64,000 nucleotides of DNA from Symsagittifera roscoffensis (GCF_963678635.1 NC_087065.1:74349345-74413344), one strand, 5' to 3'; counted from the first letter of the stretch, positions 1 to 11,766 are shown. Notes: a model not told the origin generated them from the letters alone. Translations and numbers: made by a program.

Positions 1-285
1 TTTTTGCACACAAAAACAAGTGCACAAAACAAAAAAGGCAGTTCTAGCAATATAAATTTTACGGATGTTACCCAGAAAATCCTTCCAGTATCGCTTGGTG
101 CCGAGTTATGCTTTTGATAATTTTTTTAAATTGGCATAGATACCTGCACATTGCGTTCCACGCGCGGAAATTAGTTTTTTTTTATGGGGGGAACATTATA
201 AAGATCTTTTTGCAGCAGTTGTAGCGACTCATCAGGAAAAGTGGCGTTAAGGGTCAAAGCAAAGCAAAAATGACATTTTGGTAAC
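1..285. repeat. Second copy of a block A segment
   Basis: This stretch nearly repeats 4320-4534 followed by 4784-4850, and it is also related to about 14465-14740 and 39965-40240. In the 4.3 kb copy about 250 bp is inserted between the two halves, while here the halves are contiguous, so this is the uninterrupted form. I see no coding potential. It shows that block A contains an internal duplication and that the block extends to or past the left edge of the window. Confidence 0.7.
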
Positions 286-324
286 ATAATCAACATCATC
301 ACAATTTTAAAAGTCTAAAAAACA

Positions 325-400
325 ATCGCGGGCCTCGAACCGTGCTTTATAACATCTGTCTACCGAAAGCGCATCAGTTGAAAGTGTATCAGTCCACCGT
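325..400 (-). other. tRNA-like relic or SINE head candidate
   Basis: Read on the minus strand, this has an A-box-like GCGCTTTCGGTAGA followed about 25 bases later by GGTTCGAGGCC, close to the RNA polymerase III B box. A run of six T follows soon after, as a Pol III terminator would. I could not fold a convincing cloverleaf, so it is not called a tRNA gene. It may be a decayed tRNA pseudogene or the 5' head of a tRNA-derived SINE. Confidence 0.25.
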
Positions 401-1113
401 ATAAACCAAAATTTAACCAATAAGTAAGTCTCGATTCAGTTTAAAGTTTTGTCTGAGCCGAATCAATTGACCACAATTGCTCACACAGAAAACTAAATTT
501 TGCGTATTTTTTATTATCCCAGCCTGAAAAAGTTTCTAAAAAATGCATGCTCTTGAAAAAAAAAGATAGTTCATTTGGCACAGAAACTAAGCGATTTTGT
601 GGAAACTAAGAAAAAAAAAATATCCCATATTCGGACGACTCGGTCGAAAATATCTGGAATGGGTCGAACAAATCCGATCACATTTTTGTCCGAAAAGTTG
701 AAGCATGTCCTATCGTGGTGGTCGAAAATATCTGGCTTGGTCAAACCAAGTAAGCACTTTTTATTTTCGTCGAGAAAGTCAAAAAGTACCTGTATTTTGT
801 CGAGATGGCTGATTTATAACCAAATTTGGCGATGAAAACCCGGGTGAAAATCAACAGGGCAAGTTCACGAGAGCTCAACCAGTTTTTTTGACAAACAACT
901 GCACCATAATGCCAATTTTACCGTATCTACAACAAATTTTGAGTCGTTTTTATTGCAAAGACCCCCCTCTTCCTCCTCCTCCTCCTCCATTGTTTCACAG
1001 TTTAATCGGAGTATGCAAGCCAACTGACTGAGAATTGCATAAACTGTATGGAAGACAAAATTGAATGAAAATGGGGAGGATGAGACGTTAGAATTAAAAA
1101 AGGCGCTACATAC

Positions 1114-1332
1114 CTCCTTGGGACAACAATATCCATCAGGACAACAATATCCCCCAAGCACTCGTAGTGATCGTCACAAAAATCCTTGTCCCAATTCATC
1201 AGCTGATACTTCCCTTTTGTACAATAGTAGTCCGTCTTTTTCCAAAAATCGCAACACTCCATTTGGGGCCACAGTTGCCGACGGAACAGGAGAGGAATGT
1301 TTTGTCCTGTTGCTCCCTCGTGCAGCAAGTGC
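1114..1332 (-). pseudogene. Cysteine-rich exon B, copy 1, frameshifted
   Basis: Same exon as 36821-37041. On the minus strand it begins after a good acceptor (TTATTTTAG|GC) and ends at a good donor (GGAG|GTATGT). It is 219 bp against 221 bp in the intact copy. Two separate one-base deletions, one near the GNCGP segment and one in the G-run after ECLG, split the cysteine pattern over three frames. The motif GYCCPDGYCCPKE is still readable just before the donor. Conserved splice sites with a broken frame point to a decayed gene copy or an assembly error at homopolymers. Confidence 0.6.
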
Positions 1333-2840
1333 CTAAAATAACAAGTGTATCGATTCCCAAGTCGAGATGCTCCAAGTATTTTTCAGGTAGCTCGACCAAA
1401 AACCTATGTTCCCATCGACATTAGAGAAAGCAATCAGTTGACTTTATTCGACTCAAACAAGCTTTGTAAGTAGATCCAACTGTCCTAGGGCCAAATAAAG
1501 AGTTCAATACAACTGTACTTTCTTTGATTCTTGGGTACGGAAAAATTTGGGAAAAACTTGGGTACGAAAGTCATAAGCAAAATATGAATAATATGTCTGT
1601 TCTAATTTGCGTTGTCGCGGAAGACGCTAATTCAAAAAGTAACCGCAAAGTGTGAGCAGAAAATTGTGAGCAAAATCTTCTAACTTTAAGCAGGATCCGC
1701 ATATTTTTTGCGGAATCCAGTAAGATATAGTTATGGGTAATATTTTTTCAAACCAATCTTTTTGCAATGCGAGCCACCAAACAGTTCAATTGCAATAGCT
1801 GCCAAATAGTTTGTGAGTCAACTCGAAACATTTAATCTCAAATGCTGTTTGAGCAGCTCAGCTTGGTCGAACTAACCTTGTATTCTAATCTTTTTCTTTA
1901 AACGACTGAGAAACTGAAAAAATTTGACAGATAAAAAATTTTAGATAACGAGCTTAAGGTCAAATCAGTTCTCCTTGCAATTGTGTTTTTGAATTGAGCT
2001 GATTTTCAAATTTTTGAAACAAATTATCAGAACTTGTAAGAAACAACCAGTTTTTTATCTTGTCAAAACACAAAACATATTTTCTAAAAATTGCGAGGCA
2101 GATAAGAGTTTGAAAAAAAGCACATTGATTTATTTGAGCGATTCGAATCAATCAAGAAATTAAATGCATCAGCTTTTGCTTTCTTAACTTGCAGCCTTGA
2201 CAAGATCCCTTAATCGGAACGAAACGGCAAAACCATTCGACTGATAGTCATTTTGATATTTTCGACAAACTTTTTTCTTTTTGCCTATATGATAGCAGAT
2301 ATGAGGAAAATGAGAGATTCATTGTTTTTGGGACACGGACAAATTAAAAGCTCATTGCATCTATAGAAAAGTATGGCTTTGTGACGGAACTCTCAGGATA
2401 TTTCCATCTCATTCTTATCGCCTTTACGCTGTACAGATCGAGATCGGCGTCTTTTAACCCCCCCCCCCCCTGTATTTACATTTTGCTCAGCAACAAAAAA
2501 TTCTCCAATTACATTAGGTTCCTTGGAGCACTGATTAGCCTTATTGGAGACCTGGTCTCCAAAAAAAACTCTCATTGATTTCGAGAACACTGCCGTGAAT
2601 GCATTTTCATGCCCCTTCCAAACCGAAATCAAAGCTTGTAATTTGTTTTTATGCCAAAGCTTCCAACGCAAACTTTCAGATTTGGTTCTACGAAAAAATA
2701 CCTACGAAAATCTTGCTAAGCTACGAAAGTCTTGCTAATTTAATGATACTCGCATCATATGAACTCGATGAACTCGCATTAATTTTATATTGAAGCAAAA
2801 ACAATTGGTCGACAACAGCAGGTAATTTAATTCTTCTCAG

Positions 2841-3065
2841 CTTTATTGAATCATTACGACAATGCGGCAGCAGGTCTCATTCGAACAACCAATGCAGTTG
2901 AAGGCTGGCATAACGGGATTTTGTCGTTTTTTCCAGTGCAGCCACATTTTATTTCAAGCATTTTAACTGAAATTCAGCTTAAATCCGGAAGATGTCATTC
3001 ATTGTCATCCGGAAGTTTAACATTGTAAAAGCAAGGTGCGGTGCTACTAATCAAACCCATAAAAA
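2841..3065 (+). pseudogene. MULE-type transposase C-terminal remnant, copy 1
   Basis: The translation contains RTTNAVEGWHNGI, which matches the (N/T)-x-x-E-x-W-H signature near the end of the core of MULE (Mutator-like) transposases found in animal genomes. Only about 60 residues remain, with no catalytic first or second Asp nearby, and the frame ends soon after. It is duplicated at 38465-38688, so it was present before block A duplicated. The family call rests on this short motif. Confidence 0.5.
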
Positions 3066-4534
3066 GTAACAAGAACTTAACAAGAAAGTCCAGATGATAA
3101 CTAACGTTTTCAAAAATTCAAATATTGTAAGCTATGCTCAAGCTCTGACTCATTCGACACTCTCCTAGATTTCAATTTTTCCAATTGTTGGCATCATTTA
3201 CCTGAATTGTCGGCATTTGATAATTTTTATTAAACTTCCAAATTTCATAAAATTTTAGCCAACGAAAAATTACAAGTTTTAGACTTATAGCCAACGCAAA
3301 GTATTTTGCCTCTTTTTCTCACCCCTTAACAAACCGGTTCCCCAGTACATGGGATTTTTGGGGTGTAGGGGTAAATTTTTATCGATTGCGAACTAAAACT
3401 TTTGATCCACCGTGAATCGAGCGTTTGATCGTTTGACAAAGAGTCATTTTCTCTAAACACAATGCCAAGTGAGCTTTGGAAGTTATATATTTCTGCTTTG
3501 ATAGTGCAAAAAACTGGCGGATTTAAAACGTGCGTTTGTTTTTTTCGTGCTTTAGACTGAATTTTGTTTCACGCGCTTTTTCAAAAGCATTACTTCGATA
3601 AGTTTATTCAAATTCGGAATCTTAGTTTTCCTTACCTTGATTAAGCTATTGCGATATTTGAATTATTTTAATTACTCAGATGGTACACAAGTGGACAAAA
3701 TGAGCGGAAAATTAGGTTTTTTTCTTTCTAAAATGCCTGTTTTCAAAGTGGTTCAATTCAACACTCTTTAAAAAAAATTTTAAATTTTAAATAGGCTAGA
3801 AATAAATAATCAGAGCTGCCCACTACAAAAGTACCAAATGTTGGTTTCATAGAATTCACAGTTCTTCCCGGGTGTGAAAATGCCGGATCTGAAAATTCAA
3901 CGGCGTGAACTCTTTTCGAAAAAACCTATTAAAAGTTTTTCATACAATGGGATAAATTCTAAACGATAATGTTATCTTGTTCAATTTGACAACTTCACTA
4001 AACTCATCCGTTTCTTCCAAATTCACGCCATGTGAAACACTAAGTACAGATATTGAAAACTGGCATTTTCAGAACCGGAACAAACTGGTAAGTCTTTGAA
4101 ACCAAATAGGTAATTTTGTAGAGGACAGCTCTGATCAATTGCTCCTGACCTATGTAAAACTTTAGCTTAAATTCCCAAAAAATGTTTAGGAATTATGTGA
4201 CTCTGAAACTTTAGGAAATGTCTGACTCTTGAAATTAAAGTTACCTATCAAGAGGTTCAATGGAACTGATGAGGAATATCAAATTATCAAAGATATTATA
4301 ATCGTACAATGTCAAAAGTTGGCAAACAAAAATAAGTGCACAAAACAAAAAAGGCAGTTCTAGCAATATAAGTTTTACGGATGTTATCGAGAAAATCCCT
4401 CCAGTATCGCATGGTGCCGAGTTATCCTTTTGATAATTTTTTTAACTTGGCATAGATACCCACACATTGCATCGCACACGCGTAAATTAGTTTTTTTTTC
4501 TATGGGGGAAACATTATAAAGATATTTTTGCAGC

Positions 4535-4783
4535 TAATCTAAAAAAGTAAACCGCAAATTGAGAGTAGAACTCGCAAATTGAGAGCAGAAAATTGTGAGC
4601 AAAATCTTTAATTTTCAAGCAGGATCCGCATTTTGTTTGCGGAACCCAGTACGATATAGTTACGGGTAATATTTTTTCAAACCAATCTTTTTGCAATGCG
4701 AGCCACCAAACAGTTCAATTGCAATAGCTGCCAAATAGTTCGTGAGTCAACTCGAACCATTTAATCTTAAATGCTGTTTGAGC
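4535..4783. mobile_element. 250-bp inserted fragment, also at 1630-1855 and 37146-37420
   Basis: Comparison with 1-285 shows an empty site: TTTTTGCAG joined to CAGTTGTAGCG there is split here by about 250 bp. The inserted DNA resembles about 1630-1855 and 37146-37420, including repeated GTGAGCAGAA-like words and the end GTTTGAGCAG. No ORF and no clear terminal inverted repeat. It could be a small non-autonomous element or a templated insertion. Confidence 0.4.
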
Positions 4784-5143
4784 AGCAGTTGTAGCGACTC
4801 ATCAGGAAAAGTGGCGTTGAGGGTCAAAGCTAAGCAAAAATGGCATTTTTGGTCAATTTTTAGAAATGTTTGACCAGAAAAAACGAGCTTCTTTTTGGCA
4901 CAAGCTTCTCCCTCAAATCTAGTTTCTATTCTCCCTGGAAAGATATATGATCGGTCGTCCGAAAATGGAAATCGTAAAATAGTCCTAAAGATGGACTCTT
5001 TGGGTAGTCACCCGGGTCGAGATCCCGCTCAAAAACCGCTCAAATCTTGCTTCAAATTAGGTGAAAAATCTCGACTCGAGCAGGAGTCGAATCCCCGAAA
5101 AAGCCCCCTCTCCCCCACTAAAAAGTAAACGCTACTGGTGTAC

Positions 5144-5307
5144 CGTATTGTCCATTTCCATTCTGCCATTTGCAGCATTTCTTATAGTGATTGGACTCGC
5201 AGCAGTCGTTGTCTTCTTGGCAGGGCATCAAGTAGTATTTGTCTCTGATACTCTTCTGACAACAGACCCCATTCGAATCAGATCCCCCACATTGCAGCAC
5301 ACCAAGT
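5144..5307 (-). pseudogene. Cysteine-rich exon A, copy 1, frameshifted
   Basis: A minus-strand exon of 164 bp between the acceptor TTATTTCAG|AC and the donor TACG|GTACAC. It encodes a CC-rich module with readable pieces such as NDCCESNHYKKCCKW. The other two copies are 162 bp; here two extra bases near the start put the first CC-N-G-G segment out of frame. The downstream reading frame stays open past the donor to a stop in the intron. It lies about 3.8 kb upstream, in the minus direction, of exon B copy 1. Confidence 0.6.
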
Positions 5308-5604
5308 CTGAAATAATGTTTGATCACCACTTTTAAGTTACGTCAAAGTCAACAAATAAATATGATCACAATTTGAATCCTGAAAATTGTTGAATGATGA
5401 ACATGTAAATTAGCTCTGCAACTAATATCATATAATAGTTTCAGAATTCGTCAGAATTAGTCAGTTGTCAGTATATAAATTTGACAAGAAAAATGAGTAT
5501 CTTTTTTGAAGAAACGAAAACTTTATTTTTTTGAAGCAGATTAATAGCGATATGAGACTTTGATATTCTCCGATCGAGGTCGTGTTTTTCGGTCCAGACC
5601 ATCG

Positions 5605-5692
5605 CGCCTTTGATACTTCTGCTATTGATACTTCTGCTTAGTTTTGATACTTTTGATACTTCTGATTCATTTGATACTTTTGCTTAGATCTC
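5605..5692. repeat. Degenerate TTTGATACTTCTG short repeat
   Basis: At least five imperfect copies of TTTGATACTTYTG follow one another with small spacers. The corresponding place in block A copy 2 (about 16076-16090) has only one, so the array expanded or contracted after duplication. Confidence 0.6.
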
Positions 5693-5956
5693 TACTATTG
5701 CGATGAATAAGATTAGGCATTTTCAGACGGTCGCGAACAAAATTCCGAATGGCAGAGCGAGGAGTCTTTCGCGACCAAAGAAAAGTTGTCAGCTACTGTC
5801 GCGACCGAAGCAGAACCTCCGCGACGAATTCGAGTTATTGACAAAAGCCGTCCACGACAGACGCGACGTAAAATAATGAGGTCTTTGTTATATATCTTTC
5901 CTGAAATTCGCTTCAAAATGGGTGGAAAACTGCCAACTTGGTCACTGCGTCCGGTT

Positions 5957-5992
5957 ATTTGTAAGTGGTTCTATCAACGCAAACTTACAAAT
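5957..5992. repeat. Short perfect hairpin, conserved in block A copy 2
   Basis: ATTTGTAAGT and ACTTACAAAT form a perfect 10-bp stem around a 16-base loop. The same hairpin occurs at about 16565-16600. No function is evident. Confidence 0.6.
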
Positions 5993-7404
5993 TGTATTTA
6001 CAAATTTTTGTATTAAAACTTCAAACATAATTGGTCTAGATGCATATATCTAAAAGTAAGAAAACGAACACTGAGATGGTTTCAGTATTGGCATCTTTTA
6101 AACAAGGGGTGTTTTAAACGTGTTTTAAAGTCTGTTTTAAACACATGTTTTTACAAGTTTTCTTTAATGTTTTTTTTTTACTAAACCAAATAAGAATCAC
6201 TGGTTAGTGAACAGTTTTCACAGGCATCTTCTAACGGCTCTCTGATCAGCATTGAACCTTCGACGGTCTTTGTCTATTCTGACTTGCGCAATAGACTAGC
6301 ACCGGAGAAATTTGGGAAGGTTTTAAAGTAGGCCTCCTGCCTACGAGTATTCAACCAAAAATTTTTTCCACAATTCAGGAACTAGCTTTTTTGTATTCCA
6401 GTTTTTACGTCTTGAGTCCATTATGGAGTTCTAAAGCATTGCCTTGAGAAGATAAGTTGTTTTAAACATGTGTAAAAAGTTTTAAGCCTTTAAAACGTCT
6501 TTTTTGGAAAAATACACAATTTTGCCAACACCTCCTGCACATTCCGGGTCATCTTTGCAGCTGCGTTTATCTAAATCTGTAACTTCAGCAAAGCTATGCC
6601 ACTATTTCTTTGCACACTGTTCTGTTGCCATGTTGCAATCCCTGAAAAAATTACTTGCATAAATAACTGGAAAATAAAACTGTATAGTTGTTTTTTCAAA
6701 TATTTATTTTGCCAGCTTACGAACAAAAAAGTTTTTCGAGTAACTTTGTTAATTTTTTGACTGATAGATTGCTCCTTGGCGCATTTAGCTCAACAAAAGC
6801 GGAAGAAAACCTTAACTGCGCTTTTTTGTCTCGTTCAAAGGGACAGAAAATGATGATTGTTCCGACCATTTGGTGTGTTTTCGTTTTTTTCTTTTTGTTT
6901 TCAACGCGAATTTAGGAAGCACAAACATTCATTGCACTAGGCTGAGTGATATGTCACATTAAAGCTCACATTAAAAAATTTCCAAAAAAATCACCCAGTG
7001 TCGATAAAACCGGTTTGAAATTTTTGATTTTTAATCTAAGTTCAAGCGAGTAAAGCCAGCGAGCAGGCTTGCAAAAGCTCAATTATGCCTAATTTAAGGC
7101 CTTAAAACTTAACTTAAAGCAGGTAAAACTAGTTTTTGGAGTTTTTAGCTCCATTTTGTGAACAAATAACTTCAAAAAAAAATTCTTCAAAAAATTTTAA
7201 AATAAAAGTTTTTTAAACTTTTTAAAAAAATTTTCTTGTCATTTTTTTAACCAAAATTTTTTTCCAATTTGCCTCTAATACTATGACTGTATATTGTGCC
7301 AAACTTTTTTTTTACGCCAGATTGTTTTATTACACCAATCAGAAAAAAAACTACCCCAATTTGAAATTTTTTTCTAAACCTAGTTTTCTAAAGACCCTGG
7401 TCGG

Positions 7405-7720
7405 AACATTCTGTGCTACATGCACAGTAACCGGCCATCCTTGTTTTTATAAGTAGAACTTCAAAATGTCTTTGAAAGAAAGCAAAAAAGTCTGCTGGTA
7501 TCAAATTGATCAATGTATCACAATCAATTATACTCAATTAAAAACCAAGTTTCTGTTCAACAAGCAACTAAAGTTGGGAAAAAAGGAAAAAGTCTAGCTT
7601 TTATTTCAAATGTAATTAGATGGATCTGCCTGTGTTACGTGCGCAACAACGGGTAACACTTATTTTAACCTTGAAAAATGGTTTTCAATCGAATTCAAAC
7701 GAAAACCAATATCTTCAGAA
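7405..7720 (+). other. Duplicated short Cys motif, possible decayed exons
   Basis: The plus-strand translation contains GTFCATCTVTG near 7410 and GSACVTCATTG near 7628, two related C-x-x-C peptides, with MSLKESKKVCWYQIDQC between them. Both are recognisable in block A copy 3 (41418-41480 and 41640-41680) and partly in copy 2 (18000-18310), where an 82-residue ORF spans the middle. Stops separate the segments. I cannot name a family. They could be decayed exons of a small cysteine-containing protein or chance similarity. Confidence 0.25.
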
Positions 7721-8009
7721 TAATTTTTTTGTTTCTTCTTTAACTTTTTGAAGCAACGATAACAGTGATTGGATTATTCTGTGATTTTTTCTACAGTATC
7801 CAGCTACTCTTGTTTTTTTTGGCCGATATACTTAAATTAGAAAACAGGTACCTAATTTCGACCAGACTTATAGCTAACTGTGTGATTGTCGCTCGTTGTC
7901 TTAACCAAACCCAAATGGAACTATAAAAATTTTCACATGTTTTAACAGATAGTCTTTTGTTTTGCTATTTTAAGCGTGCATGTTAGCCATAGACTTTTTC
8001 TAAATGTGA

Positions 8010-8334
8010 TTAGTTCCGCATTCTTTTAACACATACAATCTGTGACTTCTGGATTCTTCTTAATGTTGCCGAAAGCAAGACGAGGACGAATCGTGGCGTT
8101 TGAAGAAGTTGTGTAAGAAAGAAGATGTTTTTAATTTGTACTGCAGCAAAATTTAGCTGAATTAGCTTGATAAACCCGAGACCAAGGTTTGCATAATTTG
8201 AATTCGTTTTGTAAACGGGTTCCGCCATAGGCCAAAAACAGATTTGTCGCTGAATCCGCAATATTGCTACTTTTCTCTGATCTTCTTTGCTGTTTTATAT
8301 TCCACAAACAAACATCTAAATCACAGTATCCCAC
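8010..8334 (-). other. Unrecognised minus-strand ORF pair, partly conserved among block A copies
   Basis: Two overlapping minus-strand frames (8010-8261 and 8131-8334) are open; the second has a counterpart at 42151-42354. Pieces such as NIADSATNLFLAYGG are shared. Because the whole block is duplicated, this does not prove coding function. No domain is recognised. Confidence 0.2.
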
Positions 8335-8839
8335 AAAATCGCTGCACAGCTATCCTGATTTTTTTCTCAAAAAGCAGACAAAGTTTTTGGCAAAACTGAG
8401 TTTTATCTGTTATTATGGTGTAGATAAACATTTAGGGTGTAGCTAGACATTTAATTTTCTATAAACCTTATGCTTGTTGTCTCTGTAAGTCGGCCGGGTA
8501 AAAGCCTTTTTTGAACTCGCTCATTGCCCGCGGCCCTCGGTAGTTCAATTGAACCGAAAAAAAATATTAAAGTACTAAGCGCCATGATACATAACATGTT
8601 ATCTAACCCTTTTTCTCCCTCTCGAGAAGTCCAACAAGGATTGAAAATTAAATACTGTGCAATATCACAAATGAAATTTTAGTGCTCCGAAGGAATGACT
8701 GAATTAGAAAGAATGATATAATTTCTAATTCCGGCGGATTATAATCCCTAGTTATAAGAAGGTAAACTCTAACTGCGCTGAAACGAAATACTAGTACGAT
8801 ATAATCACTAAATGCGAGTTTTCAAGTTTTTGATTTAGT

Positions 8840-10740
8840 TTAGCTGTCCCCTTTCATGAATTTTTCTAGCTCAGTGTTAAAAATTCCACTGTCTAAGTCG
8901 ATGTAGTTGTCGAAATTATTCACCGCATCTCTCAGGGATTCGTCAGTAGAGGCGATGGAGAATTGATCGGGAATTGAAGGGTACGCTGGGCCCGGTGCAC
9001 GGTCCTCCGGTAGAGTGTCGCAAATGTGAGTCTGGTTCTCCGAGGGATTCTCTCTGAAGGTTAGTGTGGGGGAGCCCGAGCTGTCGCCCTCGTCCAGAGA
9101 TATAGGGTTATTCGCGGAGCCTGGTTGGTTTTCGAACTCGTCTATAATATCTATGTAATATCGCTTACCATAGAATTGTGGGGGACCAACATTTCGACTT
9201 GAACGTCTTAATTTAAATTCGTTACCGGTGGTAGTGATTTCCTTAGGATGTCTTTCCTCACTATTTGCACTTTCGTTAGAGGAGTCCTCTATCTCAAAGA
9301 CTGGGAATTCCACCGGATTTTCTCCTTCCAATGCTTTTGTTGAATCCGAAGGAGTGTTTGGGCCCTCTGTTGTCGTAGCGGTAGAAGATTCGCCAGGTGG
9401 GTGTGAGGTAGTTTGAGGTGCTGGCTGTATACTAATTGGGCATTCCGCTGTATCTGTAGATTGAAGTTGTTCGTCTAAAATCTCAGATTTTATATTATTT
9501 TGATATGTTTGAGGAGCTAATGGTGGGGAAGGTTTTTCGTTAAAAATGAGGTTATCTGAAATGAAGCGTTTTCGTATCATTTCTCTGCATGGAAAACCTC
9601 CCGCAATCCATTCCCAATCACTAATGTCCGACGTATCCGACGGAATGAACACGGATTCGTCACCTGCTAAGTATCCTGTGTTCGAAGTACAGACTTTATT
9701 TCGGTTTCGCTTCGGTTTGTTGAATTTAGTAGGCTGTCTCGTTCCTCTAGATCTGGTGGTGACCGGGGTGAAAGACTCTGTGTGTCGTCCTGTCTTAGTG
9801 TCTGGTTTCCGCGTCTGTTGTGTCTTCGCTTTGTTTGTCTTTTTTGGACCTACTTGTAAATCACTGTTAGAAAAAGAGGGAAATGAGATATTTCCTTTGA
9901 ATGAACGAATTGTAGAGGATTTAGACTTTGGGATGGCGATGTCCGATTTTCTAATGATTTTTCCGTCGGATAGTTCAACCGTGGATTTTGTTGAGTTTAT
10001 TATTTTCTGACCTAGTTGTTTATAGAAGGGATTTCCGTTTATACTTCCGTTGGTTTTTCGTAGTAAATTACCTTTAAACAGACTGTTTAAGGCCACTCGG
10101 GAAGATGAAGGTTTTGAGGTTGTAGGAAGGTCTGAGTCGTAGCTTTTCTCCAATGGTGACTGGTTCTTTTTATGTACAAGAAAGTCTTTGTATCCGTCCT
10201 CTATCCGATCGTCAGCATTCCAGTCAAGGGCCCTTTTTCTGCTTAAGATCGACTTCCCTTTGTCTAAAAATCCAACGGATAATTTATTAGATGCCAATTG
10301 CTTCCAGATCGTGTTCGGTTTTCTATTAAAGTGTATTTCGAAAGGTGAGCATTTTATTTTTGATTGGAAGGAAGATCGTAAATTCCAAATTATTTTCGAA
10401 ATGGCAGTTTGTAATGTAGGTTTTTGTTGTTCTAAAGACATTGCTAATAATTTGATTTTTACAGTATGAACAAGTTTTTCTACAAGACCGTTAGAACGAT
10501 GGTCCCCAACTGTACAAAATATTACTTTGATATTAAGAGAATTGCAAAATAATTTAAAATCCTGACTAGTAAAACAGGATGCGTGGTCAACACGAATGGA
10601 GTTAGGAATCCCATGGAGATGAAAATAATCTTGAAGGAATTCGATTACCGTGTTTGATGACGTTGAAGAAGTAATTTTTGCTGATGGGAATTTTGAAAAA
10701 CGATCTATACATAATAAGATGTATTTATTGTTTCCGAAGG
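8840..10740 (-). CDS. Integrase core fragment with long charged C-terminal tail
   Basis: On the minus strand an open frame begins inside the integrase core (CIDRFSKFPSA, first Asp), continues through RVDHASCFTSQDF (second Asp) and DHRSNGLVEKLVHTVK (the Glu), and ends at GDS-stop. The start codon usually picked at 10441 is internal to this core; upstream the frame is continuous to about 10740, where it overlaps the end of gag in another frame. The N-terminal zinc-binding domain and everything before it (protease, RT, RNase H) are missing. After the core come about 450 residues: first a basic region with a Lys/Arg/Thr-rich stretch, then an acidic Ser/Pro-rich region that looks disordered. Such a long tail is unusual for this family. 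No internal stops, so the copy may be young. Confidence 0.75.
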
Positions 10741-11766
10741 ATAATTATGGTCTGTATTATTTACAATTTGACTATCCACAATATTTACATTTTTACGGCG
10801 TGATTTACAGAGTCTAGTAAAATGTCCTCGATATTTACAAGTCGTACAAGTCGTATCTTTAGCGGGGCAAACCGCTAGATGTCCTTTTGTAAAATTTCCG
10901 CCGCATTTCATACATGTGTTGGTTCTTTCGATGTTTAGGGTGGGTTCTCTTTTTACATTAAAATGATTAAAAGATTTGTTGGAAGAATATCCGTTGGATT
11001 TAAAAGTACTCGTCATTTTGATGTGGTTTGTTATTCCTTTTTTGTCAATCAGGGCTACATTTAAGGCTTCTAGTGGAGGTAGGGTTTCCGTGAGAAGTTT
11101 CCGTTGGATGTCCGAGTTCTTCATGTTATTGATAAAAATATCTCGAATCCATTCATCTTCTCCTGTGGGAATGTTACATCTTTTTGCCATTTCTGCAAGT
11201 GCCCCCCAGAATTGTTCTAATGATTCTCTGTCCCTCTGTTTTCTGTTTAATAGCTTGTGTCTTTCGAAGGTTATGTTTGTCTTTCTCACAAAAGCTACGG
11301 ACAAATTTTCCCAAAATTCTTTGAAAGAAATTTGTAGAACTTTAACTCTCGTAAACTTTTGGCCGAATATTTTCTTTCTTTCGTTTCCGAGGGCTAGATA
11401 GAGTATGGATCTGAGTTTTTTGTCCGCCTCTTCAAGTCTCATGCCGTTGAATTTCTTGGTTTCTGACTTTATTGAGGCCATTTCTTCATCATCGAATCTC
11501 TTTTGTTCTCGAATATTCCTCTCGATGCGAGTTGTTTTTTGAGCGTCGGATTCATTTTCCGGCGGATTTTCCAATGTTGGGGGAAGTGGATGATATCGTT
11601 CCGACGGATTCAAGAGATTTTCGATATCGATATTCTCCTTTGCGATTATTGCTAGCTGGAATAGATCGCTCCACTCTTCCCAAGGGATTGGTGGGTCCAT
11701 TGTGTGGTTTTGCCAAAATGAAGGTATACCTCTCACGTTTGATTCGTTGCTGTTTGACTGCGCCAT
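10705..11766 (-). CDS. gag: Ty3/gypsy Gag with two zinc-finger-like CCHC motifs
   Basis: 353 residues. The N-terminal part contains the GIPSFWQ and PWEEWSDLFQLA segments typical of gypsy-type capsid proteins of invertebrates. A capsid-like helical region follows, with RESLEQFWGALAEMAKRC. Near the end are CMKCGGNFTKGHLAVC and CTTCKYRGHFTRLC, two zinc-knuckle-like motifs. The ATG overlaps TGGCGCAGTC, which resembles a primer-binding site, so translation would start almost at the LTR edge. The frame closes within a few codons of the point where integrase begins in another frame. The protein would form the particle shell and bind RNA. It is intact, unlike the gag it interrupts. Confidence 0.85.
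   Translation of the reverse strand: MAQSNSNESNVRGIPSFWQNHTMDPPIPWEEWSDLFQLAIIAKENIDIENLLNPSERYHPLPPTLENPPENESDAQKTTRIERNIREQKRFDDEEMASIKSETKKFNGMRLEEADKKLRSILYLALGNERKKIFGQKFTRVKVLQISFKEFWENLSVAFVRKTNITFERHKLLNRKQRDRESLEQFWGALAEMAKRCNIPTGEDEWIRDIFINNMKNSDIQRKLLTETLPPLEALNVALIDKKGITNHIKMTSTFKSNGYSSNKSFNHFNVKREPTLNIERTNTCMKCGGNFTKGHLAVCPAKDTTCTTCKYRGHFTRLCKSRRKNVNIVDSQIVNNTDHNYPSETINTSYYV

Larger units (their letters stand above)
858..8556. repeat. Block A, copy 1 (segmental duplication)
   Basis: Long collinear similarity to 36592-42480 and, from about 3460 onward, to 13588-19060. It carries two cysteine-rich minus-strand exons, a MULE remnant and long AT-rich non-coding stretches. At about 8460-8556 it runs into the 3' part of an LTR-element gag at the same breakpoint as in the other copies (19060 and 42480). 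This shows that the block and the retroelement were duplicated together. Between the named exons (for example 1340-2840, 3060-5140, 5310-7400) I see only duplicated non-coding DNA. Confidence 0.85.

Noticed and set aside
2822-2840. A 19-base GT...AG stretch (also 38446-38464) just before the MULE remnant that could be read as a tiny intron
   Set aside because: Far below the normal minimum intron size in animals, and the upstream frame shows no clear transposase sequence to join.
5061-5336. 91-residue plus-strand ORF with a hydrophobic segment
   Set aside because: Antisense of cysteine-rich exon A; the other exon copies keep the minus-strand pattern, not this frame.
9546-10010. 154-residue plus-strand ORF
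   Set aside because: Antisense shadow of the integrase tail frame, which is longer and carries recognisable motifs.
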